A stretch of DNA of 64,000 nt from CAZLIC01 sp964559535 (lineage in GTDB: Bacteria; Pseudomonadota; Alphaproteobacteria; Rhodobacterales; Rhodobacteraceae): contig CAZLIC010000014.1 of NCBI GenBank assembly GCA_964559535.1, positions 8,606-72,605 of the forward strand, given 5' to 3'. Position numbers and translations under genes: made by a program. A model generated the notes under the pieces. It did not search any database. It was not told the origin of the DNA and saw only the letters and a program-made list of their open reading frames with translations. Positions 39,251 through 48,370 of the stretch are shown one piece after another (position 1 is the stretch's first letter; the number at the start of each line of letters is the position of its first letter).

Positions 39251-40534
39251 ATGCCGCCCATCACCGACCACCCGCAGCGCTACACCACCGTGAACGAGCT
39301 GCACGCGCGGCCCTTCCCCACGCTCGAGGCGCCCTGCCATGCCATCTATGTGGCGATCAAGGAACCGGTCGATGCGCAGAACCGCGACCGCACGCGTGAC
39401 CGGGCGCACCTGCTGGCCATCCTCGACCGGCACGGGTCGGCGCATCCGCAGCCCGAGGCCACGCATTTTTCTGGTCACATCGGGCGGCATGACCTGAAGT
39501 GGGAAAGCCATACCGAGTTCGTCACCTACTCGGCCTTCGGGCGCGGCGTGTCGGCGCGCCCTTTCGACCCCGCCGAGGCCGAGGTGTTTCCCGAGGACTG
39601 GCTGGCGGCGGCGCCGGGCAAGCGGCTGGTGTCGCTGCTGGTGCGGGTGGACCTGATGCCTGCGACCGAGGCCGAGGTGCTGGCGCGGATCGAGGACTGG
39701 TTCGTGGCCGAAAGCGTGGCGGTGGCGCGTGTGGTGGACGGTGCGGCCATCGTGGCGGGCGATTTCCGCATCGACCCTGCCGGGCACATGCGCTTTGCCG
39801 TCTTCGTGCAGCCCGGCACGCCAGCGCGGCGGGTGGGCCGCATCGTGCAGCGGCTGTGCGAGATCGAGACCTACCGCGCCATGTCGATGCTGGGCCTTGT
39901 GCGGTCGCGGCAGCTGACGGCGCGGCTGAACGCGCTGGACCCCAAGCTGTCGGCGATGGTGTCGGGGCTGGACCGGTCGGAGGGCAGCCCTGACGCCCTG
40001 CTGCACGACCTTCTGGCCATCGCGGCCGAGCTGGAAAGCCTGGCGGTGCAGTTTCAGTTCCGCTTCGGCGCGACGGGGGCCTACGAGGCCATCGTGAACG
40101 ACCGTGTCGAGGTGCTGCGCGAGCAGCGCATCGAGGGGCGGCAGACCTTTGCCGAGTTCATGCGGCGGCGCTATGACCCGGCGATGCGCACGGTGAAATC
40201 GGCCGAGGGGCGGTTGCGCAGCATGGCGGAACGGGCGGCGCGGGCGGCCGAGCTGCTGCGCACGCGGGTGGATGTGGAACGCAGCGCGCAGAACCAGAAG
40301 CTGCTGGAAAGCATGGACCGCCGCGCCGACCTGCAACTGCGGCTGCAGCGTACAGTCGAAGGGCTGTCGCTGGTGGCGATCAGCTATTATGCGGTCAGTC
40401 TGGCGGCCTACTTCGTGGCGCCGCTGGCCGAGGTCTGGCACCTGTCGAAGGCCGTGGTGACGGCAGGGCTGGTGCCGTTGGTGATGCTGGGCGTGTGGCT
40501 GGTGTTGCGGCGGATCAAGGCGCAGCTGCACTGA
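39251..40534 (+). CDS. DUF3422 membrane protein
   Basis: The 427-residue product starts with the DUF3422 signature TVNELHARPFPTLEAPCHAIYVAIK and ends with two membrane helices (LSLVAISYYAVSLAAYFVAPL and AVVTAGLVPLVMLGVWLVLRR). The long cytoplasmic part includes a coiled-coil-like segment (ERAARAAELLRTRVDVERSAQNQKLLESMD). Family function is unknown. A hairpin terminator follows immediately. Confidence 0.85.
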   Translation: MPPITDHPQRYTTVNELHARPFPTLEAPCHAIYVAIKEPVDAQNRDRTRDRAHLLAILDRHGSAHPQPEATHFSGHIGRHDLKWESHTEFVTYSAFGRGVSARPFDPAEAEVFPEDWLAAAPGKRLVSLLVRVDLMPATEAEVLARIEDWFVAESVAVARVVDGAAIVAGDFRIDPAGHMRFAVFVQPGTPARRVGRIVQRLCEIETYRAMSMLGLVRSRQLTARLNALDPKLSAMVSGLDRSEGSPDALLHDLLAIAAELESLAVQFQFRFGATGAYEAIVNDRVEVLREQRIEGRQTFAEFMRRRYDPAMRTVKSAEGRLRSMAERAARAAELLRTRVDVERSAQNQKLLESMDRRADLQLRLQRTVEGLSLVAISYYAVSLAAYFVAPLAEVWHLSKAVVTAGLVPLVMLGVWLVLRRIKAQLH

Positions 40535-40537
40535 CCA

Positions 40538-40560
40538 GGGGTGGGCAGATTGCCCACCCT
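40538..40560 (+). terminator. Hairpin after DUF3422
   Basis: Arms GGGTGGGCA and TGCCCACCC with loop GAT start 3 bp after the stop. No U-run follows, so it may be a repeated intergenic palindrome with terminator activity between two convergent genes. Confidence 0.5.
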
Positions 40561-40581
40561 ACGATGTGGTGCCGCGTGCCG

Positions 40582-41010
40582 CTACAGCCCCAGGCGCGGA
40601 ATCTCGATGGCGGGGCAGCGGTCCATCACCACCTCGACCCCGCGGGCGCGCGCAGCGGCGGCGGCGGGTTCGTTGATCACGCCCAACTGCATCCAGATGG
40701 CTTTCAGCCCCGGCAGGGCCAGCGCCGCCTCCACCACCGGCCCCACCTCCTCGCTGCGGCGGAAGATGTCGACCATGTCGACCGGTTCGGCGATGTCGGA
40801 CAGGCTTGCCAGCACCGTGGTGCCCAGCGCCGGTTGCCCCGCCGCCCCCGGGTTCACCGGGATCACCCGGTAGCCACACGCCGACAGGAACTGCGCCACG
40901 CGATGACTGGGCCGGTCTGGCTTTGGCGACCAGCCGACCACGGCGATGGTCTTCACCGTGGTCAGGATGCGGGCAATGTCGGCGTCGTCCGGTTGGGTGC
41001 CCTGGGACAT
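40582..41010 (-). CDS. CoA-binding (YccU-type) Rossmann protein
   Basis: A 142-residue single CoA-binding domain: TIAVVGWSPKPDRPSHRVAQFLSACGYRVIPVNPG, then VDMVDIFRRSEEVGPVVEAAL and WMQLGVINEPAAAAARARGVEVVMDRCPAIE, the YccU/succinyl-CoA-ligase-like pattern. Role unknown; it binds CoA or a nucleotide. The ATG shares one base with the stop of the upstream RTX gene (TGATG), an odd pairing of a cytosolic protein with a secreted one. Confidence 0.9.
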   Translation of the reverse strand: MSQGTQPDDADIARILTTVKTIAVVGWSPKPDRPSHRVAQFLSACGYRVIPVNPGAAGQPALGTTVLASLSDIAEPVDMVDIFRRSEEVGPVVEAALALPGLKAIWMQLGVINEPAAAAARARGVEVVMDRCPAIEIPRLGL

Positions 41011-42389
41011 CAGTACACCAGAAAGTCTTCGGGCATCAGTTGCAGGTCCGGCGTGATGCGGGCGAATAGGATGCGGTCGGCGATGCCGGACCCGTCGGGG
41101 TCGAAATACAGGCGGCCACGGTCGGCTTCGTAGATGATGCGGTGTGTGGCGTCCGTGGCCTGACCCGTGTCATTGGCCACGAAGGCCGCGGGGTCCAGCG
41201 CGCCACGCGGCAGGTTCCCGAAGGTGGTGGAATACAGCACCAGCGTATCCTCGCCCTGCATGAAGTCCTGCACGCGGTCGACGTTGAACCGGGCGTCGAG
41301 GATAAAGTCGAAGTTGAACCTGTCGGCCCCCGCGCCGCCGTTCAGCGTGTCGCGCCCGAAGCCGCCGTAGACCTCGTCATCGCCGTCGTCGCCGCGCACC
41401 GTGTCATCGCCCAGATCGCCGGCGACATTGTCGTTGCCGCTGCCACCCTCGACCAGATCATTGCCGCGTTCGCCGAACACGAAGTCGCGGTTGTCGCCGC
41501 CGTACAGGCTGTCCGCACCGTCGCCGCCCTCGATCAGATCATCGCCCGCCTCGGCCCAGATCTGGTCGGCCCCCGCGCCGCCATAGTTTGCATCGTTGCC
41601 GTCGCCTGCAACAATCAGGTCGTTGCCGGTGCCGCCATAGGTGACGTCGTTCTCGTCTCCGGCAGCGATCTGGTCGTTGCCCTCGTCGCCCGACAGCGTA
41701 TCGCGCGCGCGGCCGCCGTTCACCGTATCGCGCCCCTCGCCGCCCTCGGCAATGTTGCGCCCGCCGCTGCCGAACAGCCTGTCGTGGCCGGTGCCGCCGT
41801 ACATCTGCGCATCCTCGACCCCGCCAAGGGCAAAGACGTCATCTCCGGCGCCGCCATAGAAAACGCCACCGCCGCTGCCGGCCTGGATGAAATCGTCGCC
41901 GGTGCCGGCGATGATGTCTTCGTAGCCTCCCTGCAGGGCAAAGTAGGTGTCGCCGGTCAGAAGCAGCGACACCCCGTCGTCGGTTTGCAGGGCCGGGTCG
42001 TAGGATTCCGATTCGCTGTCGCCCTGCATGGTCCAGTTCAGCGACAGGAACAGCCGCTCGATCGCGGCGTCATCCGTCATCAGCCGGTCCGCCAGGATGG
42101 CGGTGTTCAATTCGACCGCGTCCATCTCCAGCGCCGAGATCACATACTGGGACATGCCCCCGGCCAGAATCTCGATGCCGGATACGGTTCCTCCGGTCAG
42201 CAGGAACCCGTCGGGACCGATGGCCCAGGACAGGCTGTCGCCCAGCAGAACAAAGGTCAGGTTGCCGGTCGTGATGGCCACCTTCGACGGGGTTCCGACG
42301 GGAAGGCCGGCGCCTTCCATGCGGGCCAGCTGGAAGAAGGCAAGGGTGAATTCGGTTTGCGCAGGATTGGCAATGGTGAGGGTCGGCAT
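41010..42389 (-). CDS. RTX protein with a long calcium-binding nonapeptide array
   Basis: The 459-residue acidic protein has an unrecognised N-terminal region (1-150), then an RTX array from about 158 to 350. More than a dozen GGxGxDxhx-type units can be read, such as GGAGDDVFAL, GGTGNDLIVA and GGFGRDTLNG. A C-terminal capping/secretion region follows (DRFNFDFILDARFNVDRVQDF to PEDFLVY). No Sec signal and no cysteine are present, consistent with type I secretion. Each unit binds calcium outside the cell. The N-terminal region shows no enzyme motif. No exporter genes are adjacent. Confidence 0.9.
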   Translation of the reverse strand: MPTLTIANPAQTEFTLAFFQLARMEGAGLPVGTPSKVAITTGNLTFVLLGDSLSWAIGPDGFLLTGGTVSGIEILAGGMSQYVISALEMDAVELNTAILADRLMTDDAAIERLFLSLNWTMQGDSESESYDPALQTDDGVSLLLTGDTYFALQGGYEDIIAGTGDDFIQAGSGGGVFYGGAGDDVFALGGVEDAQMYGGTGHDRLFGSGGRNIAEGGEGRDTVNGGRARDTLSGDEGNDQIAAGDENDVTYGGTGNDLIVAGDGNDANYGGAGADQIWAEAGDDLIEGGDGADSLYGGDNRDFVFGERGNDLVEGGSGNDNVAGDLGDDTVRGDDGDDEVYGGFGRDTLNGGAGADRFNFDFILDARFNVDRVQDFMQGEDTLVLYSTTFGNLPRGALDPAAFVANDTGQATDATHRIIYEADRGRLYFDPDGSGIADRILFARITPDLQLMPEDFLVY

Positions 42390-42476
42390 GATTCGCTCCG
42401 CGTCTATTGCACGATGCTAGCCCGCGCCGCGGGGCACTGTCTTGCCTGCCTTTCCGGCAGACCCCGGGTCGCCTAC

Positions 42477-42507
42477 AAAAAAGCGCCCGGGCCAAGAGGC
42501 CGGGCGC
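42477..42507 (-). terminator. Rho-independent terminator downstream of rlmB
   Basis: On the minus strand GCGCCCGGCC and GGCC(C)GGGCGC form a stem with one bulge and are followed by TTTTTTGT. It is 197 bp past the rlmB stop, so the transcript has a long 3' untranslated region or a small RNA ends here. Confidence 0.8.
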
Positions 42508-42703
42508 CAGGTACGGAACGAGGGACAGTGAACGAGGGCGGGGTTCCGGCCCGCCGCTCAGGTGTCATATGGGCATGCAGGGGGGCGCCGAACAGGGCGG
42601 GTCGCGGGTGTGTGATCGCAATTCCGCGGCATGTCGTCCCCCCATCGCGCCATGGGCAACGTGGGCTGCCGGGCGCGCCGGCCGTGCCGCGCGGCGGTTG
42701 CGG
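42508..42703. other. Unassigned region between rlmB stop and terminator
   Basis: No tRNA-like or conserved coding sequence is seen. A 31-codon minus-strand frame exists but lacks a ribosome-binding site. The strong terminator at its end leaves room for a 3'UTR-derived small RNA. Confidence 0.35.
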
Positions 42704-43480
42704 TCAGCCGCCTTGCATGGCCGCATACAGCGCCACGGCGGCGGCGTTCGACACGTTCAGGCTGCCGAATTCCCCGGCAAAGGGGATGCGCACCAGATGG
42801 TCGCAGGTGTCCCGCGTGCGGTCGCGCAGGCCCGGCCCTTCGGCCCCCATGATCAGGCCCAGGGGTCTGCCCTTGGCCAGTGCCACGCCCTCGGCCACGG
42901 TCATCGCCGCCTCGCCGTCAAGGCCCAGAAGCACGTAGCCTGCATCCTTCAGCCGGACCATCGCATCGGCCAGGTTGGTGACGCGCAGGTAGGGCTGGCG
43001 TTCCAGCGCCCCCGACGCCGCCTTCGCCAGCGCGCCGGTTTCCGGGCAGGAATGGTGCCGCGGCGCGATCACGGCCCGCGCCCCGAACACCTCGGCGCTG
43101 CGCAGGATGGCACCGGCGTTATGCGGGTCGGTCACCCGGTCCAGCCCCACGATCAAGGGGCGTCCTTTGCCGCTGATGGCGATGTCGTCCAGCGGCCCCC
43201 AGTCCAGCGGCCGCGCCTCCAGCGCCGCGCCCTGGTGCACTGACCCGGGGTCCAGCGGCACATCGAAGCGGCGGGCATCCACCAGGTCGGGCGTCAGGTC
43301 GGCAGGAATGGCATCGGCCAGCCGGTCCAGCGCGTTCTTCGTGACCACCAGCCTCAGCTTTTCCCGGCGCGGGTTCAGCAGGGCATCGCGCACGGCGTGC
43401 AGGCCGAACAGCCAGACGGTTTCCTTTGCGGCCGTGGCCTTGGCGCGCTCCTTGTCGATCACCCAGTCCGGCTTTTTCAT
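42704..43480 (-). CDS. rlmB: 23S rRNA (guanosine-2'-O)-methyltransferase, TrmH/SpoU family
   Basis: The 258-residue protein has the SpoU substrate-binding domain at the N-terminus (TVWLFGLHAVRDALLNPRREKLRL) and the alpha/beta-knot methyltransferase domain. Knot motifs are visible as DRVTDPHNAGAILRSAEVFGA (motif 1), LIMGAEGPGLRDRT (motif 2) and IPFAGEFGSLNVSNAAAVALYA (motif 3). It uses SAM to methylate 23S rRNA, and by similarity is RlmB. It lies downstream of ilvN across a double-hairpin repeat. Confidence 0.92.
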   Translation of the reverse strand: MKKPDWVIDKERAKATAAKETVWLFGLHAVRDALLNPRREKLRLVVTKNALDRLADAIPADLTPDLVDARRFDVPLDPGSVHQGAALEARPLDWGPLDDIAISGKGRPLIVGLDRVTDPHNAGAILRSAEVFGARAVIAPRHHSCPETGALAKAASGALERQPYLRVTNLADAMVRLKDAGYVLLGLDGEAAMTVAEGVALAKGRPLGLIMGAEGPGLRDRTRDTCDHLVRIPFAGEFGSLNVSNAAAVALYAAMQGG

Positions 43481-43506
43481 CCTGCCCTCACATCAGCCAC
43501 CGGACA

Positions 43507-43556
43507 CAATTTTCTTGAAGCAAGAAAATTGCAAATTCCTTTCTTCAAGGAATTTG
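43507..43556. repeat. Double-hairpin intergenic repeat, copy 1
   Basis: Hairpin 1: CAATTTTCTTG, loop AAG, CAAGAAAATTG (11 perfect pairs). Hairpin 2: CAAATTCCTT, loop TCTTC, AAGGAATTTG (10 perfect pairs). Copy 2 at 56262-56311 has the same lengths and loops, and every arm difference is compensated on the other arm. It lies in the ilvN-rlmB gap. Confidence 0.85.
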
Positions 43557-43591
43557 ACGCGACCCGGCGGGGTCGCGGCTCGTCTTGTCCG

Positions 43592-44152
43592 TCACGCCCC
43601 GCGCGACAGGGCGGCCACGCCGGTGCGGGCGATTTCCTTCAGGCCCAGCGGGCGCATCAGTTCGGCGAAGGCGTCGATCTTCTCGGGCGTGCCGGTCATC
43701 TCGAAAACGAAGGATTCCAGTGTGCTGTCCACCACCTTGGCACGGAAGATCTCGGCCAGCCGCAGCGCCTCGATGCGGTGGTCGCCCTGGCCCGCCACCT
43801 TCACCAGCGCCAGCTCGCGCTGCACGCAGGGGCCTTCTGCCGTCAGGTCATGCACCGCGTGCACCGGCACCATGCGCGACAGCTGCGCCTCGATCTGGTC
43901 AATCACCTGCGGCGTGCCGCGGGTGACGATGGTGATGCGCGAGCGGTGGCCGGTGTGGTCTACCTCGGCCACCGTCAGGCTGTCGATGTTGTAGCCCCGG
44001 CCCGAGAACAGGCCGATCACCCGCGCCAAGACGCCGGGCTCGTTTTCGACAATCACCGCCAGCGTATGCGACTCCTCGGCATCCGCATGGGTGGCGCGCA
44101 GGTCATAGGCGGAATGGCTCGACGAGCCTTTCTTGATGTTCAGGGGAGGCAT
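43592..44152 (-). CDS. ilvN: Acetolactate synthase small (regulatory) subunit
   Basis: The 186-residue protein has an N-terminal ACT domain (HTLAVIVENEPGVLARVIGLFSGRGYNIDSLTVAEVD), the site of valine feedback, and the C-terminal IlvN domain (ELALVKVAGQGDHRIEALRLAEIFRAKVVD). It regulates IlvB. It is separated from ilvB by about 1.1 kb holding a BrnTA toxin-antitoxin pair and an unknown gene, instead of the usual direct adjacency. Confidence 0.96.
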   Translation of the reverse strand: MPPLNIKKGSSSHSAYDLRATHADAEESHTLAVIVENEPGVLARVIGLFSGRGYNIDSLTVAEVDHTGHRSRITIVTRGTPQVIDQIEAQLSRMVPVHAVHDLTAEGPCVQRELALVKVAGQGDHRIEALRLAEIFRAKVVDSTLESFVFEMTGTPEKIDAFAELMRPLGLKEIARTGVAALSRGA

Positions 44153-44161
44153 CCGGTTTCC

Positions 44162-44473
44162 TTATTCGGCAGCGGGGCGCTGGCCCCGGCGGTGTTCATC
44201 CAGCTTGTCGGCCAGCCACATCTTGATCAGCGCCTGCCGGGTGACGCCGCGGGCGTTGGCGACTTCGTCAAGGTCGCGGACCATCAGGGGCGGGAAATCG
44301 ACGTTCACGCGCTTGAAGGAAGGCGGGACCATTTTGCCCTTCGACCAGTCTACAAAATCGTCGATCTCGTCGCTGCCGTCGTCGAACATCTTGTCGAATT
44401 CCTCGACCGTGATCGACTTCTTGCCGTCATGGCTCCAGATCCGTTCCCTTGATTTCGGCGCTTGCTTGTTCAT
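44162..44473 (-). CDS. brnA: BrnA-type antitoxin
   Basis: The 103-residue protein fits BrnA: an N-terminal toxin-binding acidic segment (ITVEEFDKMFDDGSDEIDDFVDWSKGK) and a C-terminal DNA-binding half (KRVNVDFPPLMVRDLDEVANARGVTRQALIKMWLADKLDEHRR). BrnA neutralises BrnT and represses the operon with it. Its ATG lies 47 nt inside the 3' end of brnT. It ends 9 bp before ilvN. Confidence 0.88.
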   Translation of the reverse strand: MNKQAPKSRERIWSHDGKKSITVEEFDKMFDDGSDEIDDFVDWSKGKMVPPSFKRVNVDFPPLMVRDLDEVANARGVTRQALIKMWLADKLDEHRRGQRPAAE

Positions 44474-44723
44474 GGGCCTCAACCTCTTGCTTGCGCGCGC
44501 GACGAACAGAGATCAGCCTGATCCGCGTACCACGCATCGTGTAAACAGCCGTCCAGAGTCGATCCCGCCACGGTGCAATGCGTCTCAAACGCAACTCACC
44601 GGCGAAGAGCGCGGGAAGCTGCAGACCGTCGACCGTCCAAAGCTCCTGCGCCTCGACGAAGTCGATGCCGTGCTTGTCGCGGTTGGCGGCGCTCTTGGCG
44701 GGGTCGAACTCGAACTCTTCCAT
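44427..44723 (-). CDS. brnT: BrnT-type ribonuclease toxin
   Basis: The 98-residue protein begins FEFDPAKSAANRDKHGIDFVEAQELW, the BrnT hallmark, and continues with IRLISVRRARKQEVE, which holds the conserved basic and glutamate residues of this RelE-like RNase fold. BrnT cleaves RNA and arrests growth when BrnA is lost. The 3' end carries an extra tail overlapping brnA. The block 44.4-45.3 kb looks poorer in G+C than its surroundings, suggesting transfer. Confidence 0.88.
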   Translation of the reverse strand: MEEFEFDPAKSAANRDKHGIDFVEAQELWTVDGLQLPALFAGELRLRRIAPWRDRLWTAVYTMRGTRIRLISVRRARKQEVEAHEQASAEIKGTDLEP

Positions 44724-44815
44724 TATGGTTGCAAATCTATACCTTTTCAAGTTGTGGGCGCGGCAGGTGCAGAAAGAACGCTTGCAGGTTCCCCGACACA
44801 CTTGCCTATGCGTTC

Positions 44816-45262
44816 CTACTCGAGGGTCAGGAGGAGGGATGTGTTCGTCGTCTCGCCCAAGCTGTCGGAGCTTGGGACCTCCGTCAGGATGTACCGCACG
44901 CTCTCTCCTTTTCTCTTCGTCACGCAGGCGGCTTCCGCGACCACCGAACGACCCCAGTCCGCGCGATCCCTGCCGGAAGGGTCCCTGATGATAACGTAGT
45001 ATCGCCTCAGCCATTCTTCGTACGTGATGTGGACGGGTTCGATGTTCGCCTGGCATTCATGGGCCCGGCAGATGCAGATCGACTGGTCGCGGCTGACCGC
45101 CTCTTCAAACGTGAAGCCCGTGTCTGTGGCGATCCAGTTGTAGGTGTCCAACTCCTTGCTCGCAAGGTCAGGGTTGGTCAGGAAAGCCCACCCGACCAAA
45201 CCTGCCAGAGCCACTGCGGCGAGCGTCAGGCCGATCGTGACGAAACGCCCGACATGTCGCAT
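44816..45262 (-). CDS. Membrane-anchored protein of unknown function
   Basis: A 148-residue protein with an N-terminal membrane anchor (FVTIGLTLAAVALAGLVGWAFLT) and a soluble domain with four cysteines (CICRAHECQANI, EAACVTKRK). I recognise no family. It starts right after the ilvB stop and precedes brnT. Its base composition is visibly less G+C-rich than ilvB, so it may have arrived with the toxin-antitoxin pair. Confidence 0.6.
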   Translation of the reverse strand: MRHVGRFVTIGLTLAAVALAGLVGWAFLTNPDLASKELDTYNWIATDTGFTFEEAVSRDQSICICRAHECQANIEPVHITYEEWLRRYYVIIRDPSGRDRADWGRSVVAEAACVTKRKGESVRYILTEVPSSDSLGETTNTSLLLTLE

Positions 45263-45263
45263 C

Positions 45264-47021
<1,758 letters not shown>

Positions 47022-47043
47022 TCTCTCCGCCGTTCGTGCGCAA

Positions 47044-47074
47044 CAAAAAGCCCCCGGGGGTGATCCGCGGGGGC
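47044..47074 (-). terminator. ilvB attenuator terminator hairpin
   Basis: On the minus strand GCCCCCG and CGGGGGC close an 11-nt loop and are followed by TTTTTGTTG. It lies 23 bp before the ilvB start and downstream of the leader peptide, so it must be bypassed for ilvB expression. Confidence 0.85.
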
Positions 47075-47160
47075 GCATGGGAACCGTGATGGTCAACCGT
47101 TACCGGCCCATGCGCCACATCCCTACCACGATGACAAGAAGCAGGCGCATCGCCCCCTCC
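47072..47160 (-). promoter_or_regulatory. ilvB transcription attenuator (pause and antiterminator segments)
   Basis: Segment 1 ATGCGCC (47144-47150), segment 2 GGCGCATGGG (47107-47116), segment 3 CCCATGCGCC (47072-47081) running into the terminator's left arm, and segment 4 CGGGGGC (47050-47056). Segments 1:2, 2:3 and 3:4 pair in turn. A ribosome stalled at the Leu/Val/Ile codons leaves 2 free to pair with 3 and blocks the terminator; a ribosome at the stop codon covers 2 and lets it form. Confidence 0.85.
47100..47150 (-). CDS. ilvL: ilvB leader peptide, rich in Leu/Val/Ile
   Basis: A 16-codon frame encodes MRLLLVIVVGMWRMGR. It starts with ATG right after GGAGGGGGCG and ends TAA. Seven consecutive codons (CTG CTT CTT GTC ATC GTG GTA) specify Leu3, Val, Ile, Val2, all end products of the pathway ilvB feeds. 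Its translation should sense charged tRNA levels for all three branched-chain amino acids. The 3' codons overlap antiterminator segment 2. Confidence 0.88.
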   Translation of the reverse strand: MRLLLVIVVGMWRMGR

Positions 47161-47277
47161 GAACCCCGATTGCGGGCAGGACACTAGGTGGCGGTTGCGG
47201 GGGCGTCAATGGGGCGAGGCGGAAAACATGTCGCAGCGGCGGCAAGAATCGCAATCTTCTTTCGCGCCCCGCCGGCG

Positions 47278-47634
47278 TCAGGCCGCCTCGATGCCCGCCG
47301 CGCGCTCCTTAAGCCGGTACCCAACCTTTGCAATCTGTTCGATCACCGGCGCAAATTCGCGGCCAAGGTCGGTCAGTTCGTATTCGACCGAAGGCGGCGA
47401 GGTGGGCATCACGCGGCGGGTCACGACGCCCGATTCTTCCAGCTCACGAAGGCGTTGCGTCAGGACCTTGGCCGAGATCGCCGGGATGTCGACGCGCAGT
47501 TCCGAGAACCGCCGTGGCCCGGCCGAAAGGTACCAGATGATGTTGGGTGTCCATGCGCCGCCCAGGAAGGCCATGCAGGCCGACAGCGGGCACAGCGGCG
47601 GCGCGGCGCGGTTCTTGCGCAGCTTCAGGGCCAT
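47278..47634 (-). CDS. HxlR-family transcriptional regulator
   Basis: The 118-residue winged-helix protein has the HxlR pattern: CPLSACMAFLGGAWTPNIIWYLSAGPRRFSELR, then ISAKVLTQRLRELEESGVVTRRV and PSVEYELTDLGREFAPVIEQIA. C14 and C19 near the N-terminus could sense electrophiles, as in the HxlR-type regulators YodB/QorR. It is divergent from a GST/tautomerase operon across a spacer of palindromes, suggesting that it represses that operon until a quinone or aldehyde appears. Confidence 0.9.
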   Translation of the reverse strand: MALKLRKNRAAPPLCPLSACMAFLGGAWTPNIIWYLSAGPRRFSELRVDIPAISAKVLTQRLRELEESGVVTRRVMPTSPPSVEYELTDLGREFAPVIEQIAKVGYRLKERAAGIEAA

Positions 47635-47653
47635 GGTGAACCTCCGGCAAAGC

Positions 47654-47709
47654 GTTACCACCCGGTTACCCCAATCATCAGGTTACCACAAGTTCTGTGG
47701 TTTCCACAG
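47654..47709. promoter_or_regulatory. Palindrome cluster in the hxlR / gst spacer
   Basis: Contains three GTTACC repeats (47654, 47665, 47682), the inverted repeat ACCACA-AGTTC-TGTGGT (47685-47701), and a perfect 15-bp palindrome CTGTGGTTTCCACAG (47695-47709). These overlap and are good candidates for HxlR operators covering both divergent promoters. Confidence 0.6.
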
Positions 47710-47761
47710 GTAATCGCAGGGGCTAGAACCTGGTCCACGGATTCCAACCAAGGATACAGCG

Positions 47762-48370
47762 ATGAAACTCTACTACTCACCCGGCGTCTGTTCGATGGCG
47801 TCGCATATCGTGCTGCGCGAACTGGGCGCGGCGTTCGATATCGAACGTGTCGATCTTTCGGCCAAGACCACCGAAACCGGCGCGGACTTTCGCGCGATCA
47901 ACCCCAAGGGCAAGGTTCCGGTCCTGGTCGTCGAAGGCGAGGTCCTGACCGAGGGGCCCGCGATCCTGCAATATCTGGCAGATGCCGCCGGGAACGAAAC
48001 GCTGGCACCCAAGGCCGGCACAATGGCGCGGGCCCGGATGAACGAGGTGCTGAACTATACCGGAACCGAAGTGCACGTGGCCTTCAGCCCGTTGTTCGAT
48101 CATTCCGCCACCGAAGCTGCGCGCGACGCGGCGCGCGCCAGAGTGGCGCAGAAGTTCGACTGGCTGGAGGCCCGGCTTGCCGACGGCCGGTCCAGCCTGA
48201 CCGGCGAGGGGTTCACCGTGGCCGACATCTATGCCTTTGTCGTCTGCAGTTGGGCAAACATCACCGGGATCGACCTTTCGCGCTGGCCGCGCCTGCAGGG
48301 CTTTGTCGCCCGTGTCGCTGCCCGCCCGGCAGCCCGCGCCGCCATGCGGGCCGAAGGGCTTGCCGCATGA
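47762..48370 (+). CDS. Glutathione S-transferase
   Basis: A 202-residue GST: thioredoxin-like N-domain MKLYYSPGVCSMASHIVLRELGAAFD with a beta-class-like cysteine (C10), FRAINPKGKVPVLVVEGEVLTEGPAILQYLAD for glutathione binding, and a helical C-domain ending LTGEGFTVADIYAFVV. It conjugates glutathione to electrophiles or reduces them. First gene of an operon with an NTF2-like protein (4-nt overlap), a tautomerase and a DMT transporter, facing an HxlR regulator; this points to electrophile detoxification. Confidence 0.93.
   Translation: MKLYYSPGVCSMASHIVLRELGAAFDIERVDLSAKTTETGADFRAINPKGKVPVLVVEGEVLTEGPAILQYLADAAGNETLAPKAGTMARARMNEVLNYTGTEVHVAFSPLFDHSATEAARDAARARVAQKFDWLEARLADGRSSLTGEGFTVADIYAFVVCSWANITGIDLSRWPRLQGFVARVAARPAARAAMRAEGLAA

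Noticed and set aside
41300..41900. Tandem repeats suggesting a CRISPR or minisatellite
   Set aside because: They are the coding repeats of RTX nonapeptides; spacing is 27 nt per unit and the reading frame is intact.
42545..42646. 31-codon minus-strand frame between rlmB and its terminator
   Set aside because: No ribosome-binding site, odd composition and no recognisable sequence.
42508..42703. tRNA gene next to rlmB
   Set aside because: No T-loop (GGTTCGA-type) or acceptor stem could be found on either strand.
44162..45262. Prophage or integrative element between ilvB and ilvN
   Set aside because: No integrase, attachment repeats or phage genes; only a toxin-antitoxin pair and one small gene.
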